This document shows, one piece after another, positions 24,335-34,297 of a stretch of 34,297 nucleotides of DNA. Both the position numbers and the translations under genes were made by a program. This stretch comes from Saccoglossus kowalevskii. Lineage: Eukaryota > Hemichordata > Enteropneusta > Harrimaniidae. The stretch covers positions 1 through 34,297 of the forward strand of contig NW_003107594.1 in NCBI RefSeq assembly GCF_000003605.2. Reading direction: 5' to 3'. The notes beneath the pieces are model-generated. The model ran no database searches and was not told the origin of the DNA. It saw nothing but the letters and a program-made list of their open reading frames with translations. Numbering within the stretch: the first letter of the stretch is position 1; each line of letters opens with the position of its first letter.

Positions 24335-24457
24335 CATCTCGAACAAAACTGTGAATACAGCATTGAACGAAAGTCTGCGACATCCCATGGTTTTGTAAAC
24401 CAATTTGTTGTTATTGTCATAGAAACATTATGTCGCCATGACGCCTGCGAATTGCAG
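24335..24457 (+). CDS. Weak candidate internal exon, Cys-containing
   Basis: A 123-nt segment (41 codons) in phase 0 at both ends, after tgttatatcggcag and ending at a strong donor, TTGCAG|GTAATT. It reads HLEQNCEYSIERKSATSHGF then VNQFVVIVIETLCRHDACEL, with three Cys and an alternating hydrophobic stretch, as in an extracellular beta-rich domain. The plus strand here is opposite the peptide gene. No partner exon could be assigned. Confidence 0.22.
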
Positions 24458-27400
24458 GTAATTTATCACACTGGAACTACAGCAATATTCCGATCATTTG
24501 CCTTGTTTTTGATATCACTTTTTGACAGGCGACCCATGGTGATTTAACCACCGATGCGATCAAAGTGTCTGCCTCAGCAAATAAGTGTTCTATAATGTCA
24601 ACGCAATTCACGAGGACAGCTGATACTCATATGTTGCAATTGATTGATTTTTTTCGACTGCCAACATATAGTACATGGTTATCGTAACTACATTTGAACT
24701 GTTCAAATTACTATGTTACTTATTACTAATTAACAACCGATAACAAATAAGTATGTGACCCTCTGTAGTCTTATCGGTGTGCTAGTATGTGGGAAATGTG
24801 TTTTACTTCTTGCCGTCTTACTCTCCGATCTTAATGTGGTAACCCCGAATAGTGATAACACAAACACTCATTAAATTGTGTATGTTTTAATTCTGTTCTC
24901 GCAGTAACCGTGTCACCTTTCTAGTTTTAAGCCATGAAATTGTAATGTTCAACCAGTGAATACATTGCAGTGGTTGTATTAATAAGTGTGACCTTCTGTG
25001 CTCCGATACCAATAATTTAATTCAATTATAAGGTAAAGCGCTTATAGGATCCCCTACCACGCTCAATAATCCATGAATCCACGAAAATTGGAAAAGCGGA
25101 AACATTTGCAGCAGTCTTTGTTGCCTGCATTAGCATACATGGTCATAGTCATTAAATCATCAACCATGAATCACGAAACACACATCGTAAAATAACCAAC
25201 ATTTAAAATTGTGACCAAAGCTATCGTAGTCGAATTGAAATATTATACGTCATCGTTCTAAGATGTGAACACAATGTATAATCAATTGTATTTATTGATT
25301 TATTTATTTTCAGTACAACAGCATGTGACAGTGTATATCATGACATATTCATTCAACATATTGAAATATGTACATAGTGTACAATCACGACTCAAGCCTT
25401 TATTACTATTAATAATCGGTTATGTAACATTAACGTTCGTTTCGTTAGTTTCAGATTGTACAACTCTCGTTAATTCTAAGTCACTGAGTCCGTTTAAACT
25501 ACCAAGTGAACATTATGCGGTATTATTCCACAATTTACATTCGATATATCGCTTTTCGGGATTATTATTTTTTTATTTTAAAAAGTTATCAATGATATAT
25601 ATTATTCCCGGTGTCCAATCTCTAAGCCAATAGATCTGAATTGCCTAGATAACGATAACGAGCGAGTATTTATAGTGGATGACTGAAATCGAAACACGTT
25701 ACCGAAACTATATAGCAGCGCACTTTACTTTTGCTTTCTACATATATACTATTCTTTGCCGAAAATTGTTTTATTCATCTCTCACGCTGTCTTTCTAACC
25801 TGATAATATTGAGAATTGTATCTATGCGTCACTTCTTGTTTTATCAACGCTGTATTACACACAGAGCACCGAGTGGTTTTCATTTATAAACTTATTGGTG
25901 AATATTAACAGAAATTGTCTCTGATAGAAACGCTGATGTCATTTAGCGATAACAGTAATCTCTGATGCTACATCATATGTCATGTTATAACACCAATTAT
26001 CCACTATTTAGTTAAATTACTTAACAATATCACCTTTCCCGGAAATAGCTGCATTTTATGACTGCATTTTACTCACGGAATTCGAGTGTGAATCAAAGAA
26101 ATACGACGACCCGAGATAATTTACTTTCAGATTTTATAGAAATTCTACTTCGTGGTTTATTTCATAGCCATGGGGCGCTATAACCTCCAATCCCTGTCGT
26201 GTAATGAGAGAATGGAATGTAATTTGTACAATAATGCTTTCAAATGTATGTCTTGCCTCAGGGCACAATACGTTTTTCGGCACTGACAAGCTACAAACGA
26301 ATTGAAAACATTTCGTCACAAACTAGAAATGAAATTTTCTATCATCCACAGTCAAAAGTTATATATTGTATCTTGACATTGCATTATAACCGAGTGTCAG
26401 ATTGTCTGATATCTTTATTATGGTTAAATGGTTAAATAATAATTACCATTTATTGATGTAGATTGTCTTACAATGCCTCTTCCTGTGTCCCATCTCGGTA
26501 ATGTGAGTGTACAAGTATGTGTTGTGTTTGAATGTTGCCAAATACGCGATACATCTACTGAAGAATAACGAACATTACGGCTGTAGAGTATATAATATGT
26601 TTTCGAAATTCTTCTCTCCTTGGATTTTCGCGTGTGTCGTCATTTCTTACTCAGAAACAAAATAACCATTTCAGCTGTGTAATCGTTACAACGAAAAAAT
26701 GTGAAGTATACTGTTTTAATAAGCAACTAATATCTACCTGCTATGTACGTGTTGCTGATATTCACACTATAATGAAATGAAATGAATGCTATATATTCAA
26801 TAATATCGGTCGCAAATATAGGTACGACATTTGCAATGGGTTATGAAAAAGTATATATCATGTTCTATTCTATTCTTTTATCAACATTTTTTACCATGTT
26901 GGAATTGAATTATATCTAATATTTGTTTGAATATGATGACCTGTATATTTGGGGATATGTTCAAATTAAATACAATGTCGTGACGTGATACATAATGCCC
27001 CTCAGTATGCGTAAACTCGATTGCAGCTTCAAGGAATGCATTTTCTTTATTACACTTTTCACCAACTATATTACGTGGAACCTTTAATAAAATCTAGACT
27101 TCATCAATCAGTGTAGGGCCCAAAAAGTAATACTGAATGTCGCTCAAGAGGCAGTATTATTGAAACATTATTAAATTAAAGGAAATATCGTCGTTTAATT
27201 TTAGACACTCCTCGTAGTGTGCCCGTCTTTACTATAATATTTGTTATTGGTAGTCAAAAGTGTACTACCGTTTCCTATCAGTACTCTTGCTTTCATTTCA
27301 TTATTTATGTGAGTTACACCTATCTGATATTAGAATTGCTCATTTTACGTATTTTTAGAATGTAGCTTCTTGTTGTACACTGTCTTTGGCACAAAGTGAC

Positions 27401-29436
27401 GGTGTTTTCCTTGCACTAAAATACCGAGAACCCCAAGAAGATGAACAATTATTAATGCATTGATGCCAGTTACCGCTAATCCCTCGTTACGAATGTAGTA
27501 GTAAACTATTTTATAATGACATCAGCAGATGGACGTAAAAGTGTTATCCCTACAAATTGGGCAATTCGATCGATGCATCCGAAGCGTGTTTACATACCGA
27601 TAATTTCGTGAGATGTCAGCATCTTACATAAGGCACTCTGAAAGCGTAGTTTTGCGTTACAATAATTAGCTGGCAAGAGCCTAATCTTCTTAATAGTCGA
27701 AAGGCTTTGAGAATCTACTTTCTTGAATATACAAGCCACTCCATTGAAATTATCTTTTATACATTCCATATACAGGGAATGGCATACAAACACGCATCTA
27801 TTTCTATGTGAGAGTTGTAATATTCACTATTGGGATCTAGTGTAGTAGCGAGAAACTAAAAAAACATCACTTTTCACATTTACTACTCAGGTGAACTAAA
27901 TTTGTAGATATACAGCAAACGTGAATCGGAATATTAAATATCAAACTAGTAGATATCCATATATTGTGAAAATAACCCATGAATCGTGCCTATTATAATT
28001 TGTTTTGGGGTACACTTTCACGAATAACTACTAATCTGTTTGGCCTGAGTGCCTCTGGCCAACTCCAAGTAAAACATTTATGCAACGCGCCATTACCCTG
28101 ATTACTGCCTGATTAATTTATGAAGTGAACAGATTTTTTTATCAATGAATTATCTTTCAATGCTCTATCTGCGCAATGGGGTTGGCCTATCACAATATGT
28201 TTAGCTTCACCTCATTGAGGCATTTTTTTTCCAGATAAACGAAAACTGGGATATTGCTAAATTTGCTTGAGGTCATGGGCCGAATTGTTTTTCCTTAAAG
28301 ATATGAGCGTGTGATTATAAAGTTCATGATTAAATCCTATACTATATATTTTTGCAGATCACAATTTCAATCATCTTATTGGCTGCACATCTTTTCGCCA
28401 ACAGGCATGCATAGGTACGTCTTAATTTCGCTAAAACTCCTGAACAATCGAAGTAGAAGGATTCTGGACATTCAATATTCTAATACTAGGGATTTCTTGA
28501 GATATATTTTAAGTACGGATTATTATGGGCTCATAGGTCGAGAGAATCTTTAATCCATGCAACAATTACGGCTACATCTTTGGGTCAAATATTTAGAAAG
28601 GGATTATGCTTGTAAATAGAAGAAATATCTTTTCAAATTGGGCCTCTGTTTAAAAGTAGGCGGGAATATTCTTTTCGCTTTTCGCAATGGTGGTTGAAAA
28701 AAAAATGTAGTTTCAATCTAAGCAACCGCGATTTACAGAATTTAATACTTTGCCTGGACAATGCCTTTGTGCGATAACGGCTCCAGCAAATTGAATTCAG
28801 TCTTATCCTCACTTTGAAATAGAGATTACAGAATCCCCACTGAGACATGGGCTTTTCTTCTCTACCAGCGAGTTGGAGGCGTGTTTGTCTACAATTTTCT
28901 GCATAATAATCACAGTAAAATTGTACTACATATTGAAAATTAATAAATAATACACTGTCGTCACCTGGCGGTACGGCATGCATTAGGAAGATATATTTGT
29001 AAATTGCTATCTGCCCTGAATACCTTGTCAATACTCTCTATGAACTCTAATTAGACTACAGCAGAATATACATATTCCGTTGTGATAGTTTGCTTTTCGA
29101 ATTTAATATTCATATTCATATTCTATTCACGATTTCTAATACAACAATTACCCATACATACGATATGAACTACTGAGCGATGATAAACGTAGTTACATGC
29201 ATTCTGGTTCCTCATTAAACTGACGGTTCGATTCCTACCACGTGACCTCTTTTATATATACATATATCCACTATATGTATCTTTATACAAGGTGTGAGTC
29301 ATTATTACTTACATGAGCTGTGAAGTTTTCAACTGGTGCATAGTATATAATACATCAATTGTAACATTATTATTATCATTATATAACTGGACAGAAACGG
29401 CTGTCATTTCATTCACAAGAAAGAACAAGTACTCAC

Positions 29437-29565
29437 CTCCGTGGGTTTGATAACTGCTTCTAGTGTCAAGTGAGGATACTTAAGTTGCAACTCAAAAAAC
29501 TCAAATTCAAACTTCTCAGAAAATGGAAAAGAAAGCTCCAGCCAGTCTCTGCCGTACCTTTGAGT
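29437..29565 (-). promoter_or_regulatory. Candidate first, non-coding exon of a minus-strand gene
   Basis: A TATA box (29594..29587) is followed by a locally GC-rich stretch of about 129 nt without any ATG. This ends in a perfect donor, CACGGAG|GTGAGT, at 29437. The predicted start site is about 29565, near ctgccactcaaagg, about 29 nt from the first T of the TATA box. Spacing, lack of ATG and donor quality fit an untranslated first exon. It could be exon 1 of the peptide gene, whose signal-peptide exon begins with an acceptor and 95 nt of UTR, which would imply a roughly 20.5-kb first intron. It could equally belong to another minus-strand gene. Confidence 0.45.
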
Positions 29566-29586
29566 GGCAGTGCCAAGTCAGTGCTC

Positions 29587-29594
29587 CTTATATA
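29587..29594 (-). promoter_or_regulatory. TATA box
   Basis: TATATAAG on the minus strand, placed about 29 nt before the predicted start of the exon ending in GAG|GTGAGT at 29437. A TATA promoter suits a strongly cell-type-restricted gene such as a neuropeptide gene. Confidence 0.45.
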
Positions 29595-29638
29595 CGATAT
29601 GGTGATCGGTCATAAGTCGATTTAATATGATATTAAAC

Positions 29639-29646
29639 ATGCAAAT
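29639..29646 (+). promoter_or_regulatory. POU octamer site
   Basis: A perfect ATGCAAAT octamer (ATTTGCAT on the minus strand), 45 bp upstream of the TATA box. POU-domain factors often control neural and endocrine genes. The match is exact, but its function here is inferred from position only. Confidence 0.3.
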
Positions 29647-29659
29647 GAAATTCAAATTT

Positions 29660-31632
29660 TATTCAAGACGCATGTCGTTTCACAGACGTGGGCAGATTTA
29701 AATAATCGCCCCATATACAACGATTGGGCTTTCTATTTGAAGAGCTAGAGTATTCATGACGTTTCTTCTCAAAACGCCCCTAGGGGGTTAGTAGTACTAC
29801 TTACGTACACAAGCCATTTTGGAAGAATAAATTAATATTGAGGTGAAATAAAAATTCCATATCCGCAGTGAACATTCGTCTACAAACTGTGTACGTTTTC
29901 ATGGCTATAATACGTAACAAAGTTGACATTACTATATGATTCTCTTCATAAAACCACGGTATTTTGTGTTACCTGTGGTGGGAGACGACGTTTGAAAACG
30001 GTAACAACACTTTCCAAATGATTCAATATTTAACAGACACAATGTTCAAAATAACGAAGCAGTAGTATTCGTATTAAATTGTAGTTACAACTTCATGTCC
30101 ACAATGTAAGCACATAGATACATATATCATACATATATATAACATTGTATGCCTTCTGAGAGTAATATCAAACATTTCAGACATTTTATCCAAGCCACTA
30201 CAATATAGTAAACCCACACTTACTGTATAAAGGTAATAAAAGACAAAACAAAAGCTAATTGAAGATAATAACAGATCTGACAGATATATGTGGACGACCA
30301 CAATATTATATTCATGTATTGTATATAAGTTGAACATTGAATGCCATGTCAAGATTCCACAAGAGTATGTGTGCACATTGATAATATTATACATATATAT
30401 CGTATATATCATATATATATCATATATATCATATATCAGACGATTCGGAATGTGCAGTCACACTTTGACATTCTATTTGTGGACATCTGCAATATTTTAC
30501 ATTAGATGAACATTAAATTTGTAATGAATAAAGCAGATTTATTTTTGCATTTTTGATCGACTTTTCAATAAACGTACTTTTGAATGACAAATAAGATGTT
30601 TCAATCTATATGAACAATGAAAAATGTATTAATTTCCTGAGAATGGTTTAGAAAGTCGAGAAATTGTTAACATTCATGAGTCTCTGCGAGGACAAGTTTC
30701 AACAGACATCAATTGACTAAGCTAAGAAAAGGGGGATAAGAAGACAACGCAGAGTCTGTGAGAAGTCTCAGAGGGAGATTAATACTTGATGGTCTCTCCC
30801 CGCTGGCCCAGATTTCTCCAACGTCTTCAAATATGCACCGCAAATTTTGATGAAAACTCAACATGCCTACAGTCAGCTGTCCGTTATCTAAAGATAGAAA
30901 AATATCTTTCTTGACGTCATTGAGGTTTTATCGTCCATGATGTTATAAGTCATAAAATGTTTATCATTAAAGTGTTCTCATTAGTCTCTTAGTGTAATTG
31001 TTATAAATTAAACGTGACTGCATAAATCCCAAACAGAATATTCACCTGATTAACGGAACCATGAATCTAACAGGAACAAACAATTAGCCTATCACATGTT
31101 ATTTAACGCCTACCGCGTTGAATTCATTTTATTGGATGTTGATTTGGATCAGCTGTCTGACGTTTATGAGCTCTTAGCTGTTCCAATACTATGATAATTG
31201 GTAATATAATTTATTGTAACTATATAACATAGACATACGGTTGAGATGAGTCACACCGGGATTAGGTGAAAGTTGGATTTGTTTACCGTTTTTATTATAA
31301 CCCATATAATCATATTCTTCACAAAATTTAAGCTAGTTAGAGTTTGTACTAGTAGCACCCATAGGAAGCGCCATTCGTGGTTACTTAGTTACACATAACA
31401 CATTGTTTATTAAGGCAGAAAAGGACATTGACTATGTAAACTTTGTGTACGCCATTCACGTAAATAACGAAGCTGAAATAACATGATGGTTAGATGGTCG
31501 ATCTTCATTTCAAACAATTATAGTGTGTTGAGTTGTATCACAGGGACATGATCATCAAATACTCAACTCTATATATTCCAGTAAATTACATGAATTAACA
31601 CGAATAACTAACTCATGTGTTGTTAAACATAA
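29660..31632. other. Non-coding stretch with an AT microsatellite
   Basis: No gene is called. Near 30390-30440 there is an impure (AT)n tract with repeated atcatatat. Short open frames on both strands at 30074-30509 come from this low-complexity DNA. Confidence 0.5.
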
Positions 31633-31636
31633 TTAA

Positions 31637-31937
31637 AGGGCGCCAGTCGTCGCGCTGCGCATGCGCGACACTTGTGTTGCTAAACATTGATTTTCCCACA
31701 ATCCAATGCGCTCTTCTAATGAAAGTCACAAGTATGAGGTTTCACCTGGGCGCAACTTGCACTGATTACCGCCGGTGATTCCTTCCATACTTTCCAATCA
31801 CATAAAAAATACCTTAATTAAAGCTTGGTAACGTCTCAGTCTGTACACGTTAATCTGCGTAACAGTCAATAGTCTCCATCTTTGTTTATATGAGACCCAT
31901 ATATCTCAAGCATGTGTGGCCCGACGACTACCGCCCT
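31637..31937. mobile_element. 301-bp MITE with TTAA target duplication
   Basis: The element is bounded by TTAA on both sides (31633-31636 and 31938-31941). Its ends are inverted: the left end AGGGCGCCAGTCGTCG matches the right end, read inward, AGGGCGGTAGTCGTCG at 14 of 16 positions, with weaker similarity inward to a shared catgc. No coding capacity. TTAA target choice with duplication and short terminal inverted repeats is the hallmark of piggyBac-class elements, so this is most likely a non-autonomous piggyBac-like MITE. The left arm carries tgcgcatgcgcg, a perfect match to the NRF1 binding consensus, and ttttcccacaatccaatgcg further in. Confidence 0.72.
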
Positions 31938-31987
31938 TTAATGTGATAAATCGCAAACATGTTCAGCTGACATGAGAATCTCGAGTT

Positions 31988-34297
31988 GAATTACGTACAC
32001 ATACTAGTACTGTAGTGCAAAATACTAGCAGTATAGTGAAACATACTAGTAGTATAGTGAAACATACTAGTAGTATAGTGAAACATACTAATAGTATAGT
32101 GAAACATACTAGTACTATAGTACAACATACTGGTAGTATAGTGAAACATATTAGTAGTATAGTGAAACATATTAGAATAGATTGAGACAAACTAGTAGTG
32201 TTGTGAAACATGCTGGAATAGAGTGAGACATACTAGTAGAATAGTGAAACATATTAGTAGTATAGTGAAACATATTAGAATAGAGTGAGACATACTAGTA
32301 GTGTAGTGAAACACACTAGTACTATAGTACAACATACTAGTAGTATAGTGAAACATATTAGTAGTATAGTGAAACATACTACTAGTATAGTGAAACATAT
32401 TAGTAGTATAGTGAAACATATTAGAATAGAGTGAGACATACTCGTAGTGTAGTGAAACATACTAGTAGTATAGTGAAACACACTAGTACTATAGTACACC
32501 ATACTAGTAGTATAGTGAAACATACTAGTAGTATAGTGAAACACACTAGTAGTATAGTACAACATACTAGTAGTATAGTGAAATATACTATTAGTATTGT
32601 GAAACATACTAGTAGTATAGTGAAACATATTAGAATAGAGTGAGACATACTAGTAGTGTAGTGAAACATGCTAGTAGTATAGTGAAACATACTAGTAGTA
32701 TAGTGAAACTTATTAGAATAGAGTGAGACATACTAGAAGTGTAGTGAAACATACGAGTACTATAGTAAAACATACTAGTAGTATAGTGAAACATACTAGT
32801 AGTATAGTGAAACATATTAGAATAGAGTGAGACATACTAGTAGTGTAGTGAAACATGCTAGTAGTATAGTGAAACATAATAGTAGTACAGTGAAACATTA
32901 GAATAGAGTGAGACATACTAGTAGTATAGTAAAATATATTAGTAGTTTAGTGAAACATATTAGAATAGAGTGAGACATACTAGTAGTGTAGTGAAACACA
33001 CTAGTACTATAGTACAACATACTAGTAGTATAGTGAAACATTTTAGTAGTATAGTACAACATACTAGTAGTATAGTGAAACATATTAGAATAGATTGAGA
33101 CATACTAGTAGTGTTGTGAAACATGCTGGAATAGAGTGAGACATACTAGTAGAATAGTGAAACATATTAGTAGTATAGTGAAACATACTAGTAGTATAGT
33201 GAAACATATTAGAATAGAGTGAGACATACTAGTAGTGTAGTGAAACATACTAGTAGTATAGTGAAACACACTAGTACTATAGTACAACATACTAGTAGTA
33301 TAGTGAAACATATTAGTAGTATAGTGAAACATACTACTAGTATAGTGAAACATATTAGTAGTATAGTGAAACATATTAGAATAGAGTGAGACATACTCGT
33401 AGTGTAGTGAAACATACTAGTAGTATAGTGAAACACACTAGTACTATAGTACACCATACTAGTAGTATAGTGAAACATATTAGAATAGAGTGAGACATAC
33501 TAGTAGTGTAGTGAAACATACTAGTAGTATAGTGAAACACACTAGTAGTATAGTACAACATACTAGTAGTATAGTGAAATATACTATTAGTATTGTGAAA
33601 CATACTAGTAGTATAGTGAAACATATTAGAATAGAGTGAGACATACTAGTAGTGTAGTGAAACATGCTAGTAGTATAGTGAAACATACTAGTAGTATAGT
33701 GAAACTTATTAGAATAGAGTGAGACATACTAGAAGTGTAGTGAAACATACGAGTACTATAGTAAAACATACTAGTAGTATAGTGAAACATACTAGTAGTA
33801 TAGTGAAACATATTAGAATAGAGTGAGACATACTAGTAGTGTAGTGAAACATGCTAATAGTAGTACAGTGAAACATTAGAATAGAGTGAGACATACTAGT
33901 AGTATAGTAAAATATATTAGTAGTTTAGTGAAAACATATTAGAATAGAGTGAGACATACTAGTAGTGTAGTGAAACATACTAGTAGTATAGTGAAACACA
34001 CTAGTACTATAGTACAACATACTAGTAGTATAGTGAAACATTTTAGTAGTATAGTGAAACATATTAGAATAGAGTGAGACATACTAGTAGTGTAGTGAAA
34101 CATACTAGTAGTATAGTGAAACACACTAGTACTATAGTGAAACACACTAGTACTATAGTACAACATATTAGCAGTATTGTGAAACATACTAGTAGTATAG
34201 TTAAACATACTAGTAGTAGAGTGAAACATACTAGTAGTATAGTGAAACATATTAGAATAGAGTGAGACATACTAGTAGTGTAATGAAACATGCTAGT
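31988..34297. repeat. 21-bp minisatellite with roughly 1-kb higher-order unit
   Basis: More than 100 copies of a 20-21-bp unit, actagtagtatagtgaaaca plus t. They are interspersed with regular variants: attagaatagagtgagacat (20 bp), actagtactatagtacaaca, and a gtgtagtg version. Landmark variants recur at offsets of 913 bp (32211/33124), 955 bp (32378/33333) and 996 bp (32587/33583). The array is therefore a large tandem duplication whose copies differ by small unit gains. It runs off the right edge. The many open frames on both strands are consequences of the 21-bp period. Confidence 0.97.

Larger units (their letters stand above)
18641..29436. other. Long, mostly non-coding stretch
   Basis: Unique AT-rich DNA holding the weak candidates listed separately (19190-19440, 19877-19974, 20145-20276, 20896-21282, 24335-24457). 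Other open runs have no recognisable domain, for example 21596-21823 (+), 25265-25633 (+), 23344..23144 (-) and 29031..28633 (-). If the promoter at 29.5 kb serves the peptide gene, this is intron 1 of that gene. Confidence 0.5.

Noticed and set aside
25265-25633. 122-codon hydrophobic plus-strand open frame after a good acceptor (tttattttcag)
   Set aside because: Composition follows the local AT-richness (Leu, Ile, Phe, Tyr), there is no recognisable motif, and no upstream exon joins to it convincingly.
28633-29031. 132-codon minus-strand open frame and an alternative 86-nt exon at 28898..28813
   Set aside because: Two different frames compete, neither shows a domain, and the ORF length is within chance for this base composition.
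29218-29250. tRNA-like T-arm string ggttcgattcc
   Set aside because: No matching acceptor, D or anticodon stems within the required distance upstream, so this is a chance match.
31963-34291. Many overlapping 60-117-codon open frames on both strands
   Set aside because: They are a direct consequence of a 21-bp tandem unit, with several frames open at once and unit-length changes shifting them.

Overview
The window looks like nuclear DNA of a bilaterian animal, most likely an invertebrate. It is AT-rich and gene-sparse, with GT-AG introns, AATAAA poly(A) signals and very abundant minisatellites (about 8 kb, or 23% of the window). One gene is a spliced, secreted, multi-copy amidated-peptide precursor with dibasic processing sites. 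I cannot name the species or phylum from sequence alone; a lophotrochozoan or other marine invertebrate would fit.

The main content is a minus-strand neuropeptide-precursor gene. A 20-residue signal-peptide exon (8837..8778, donor CAG|GTGAGT, phase 0) joins in frame to a large exon (5090..4077, acceptor ttctcttgcag, phase 0). The inferred preproprotein has 357 residues: signal peptide, a spacer peptide, one putatively disulfide-bridged amidated peptide with two Cys, a short SHAA-amide, then 17 identical copies of AAPDFGVGGFDLL, each followed by the amidation and cleavage signal GKK, and an acidic tail. I do not recognise the peptide family. Two possible 5' ends are visible: a TATA box plus a non-coding exon with a perfect donor at about 29.4-29.6 kb, and a nearer TATA box and donor at about 9.2-9.6 kb.

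Layout: 1-1636, 40-bp minisatellite running in from the left edge; 1637-4076, non-coding DNA including the likely 3' UTR of the peptide gene; 4077-5090, peptide exon; 5401-6116, 26-bp minisatellite inside the intron; 8778-8932, signal-peptide exon; 10043-10255, plus-strand small membrane-protein ORF with an immediate AATAAA; 10828-12709, 41-bp minisatellite with a higher-order structure; 12710-18025, mostly non-coding; 18026-18640, 42-bp minisatellite; 18641-29436, mostly non-coding with a few weak coding candidates and a possible retroelement tail; 29437-29646, promoter and first exon on the minus strand; 31633-31941, a TTAA-flanked 301-bp MITE; 31988-34297, 21-bp minisatellite with a roughly 1-kb higher-order duplication, running off the right edge.

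Apart from the peptide gene, no open frame here can be assigned to a known family. Most long open frames are by-products of tandem repeats whose period is a multiple of three.
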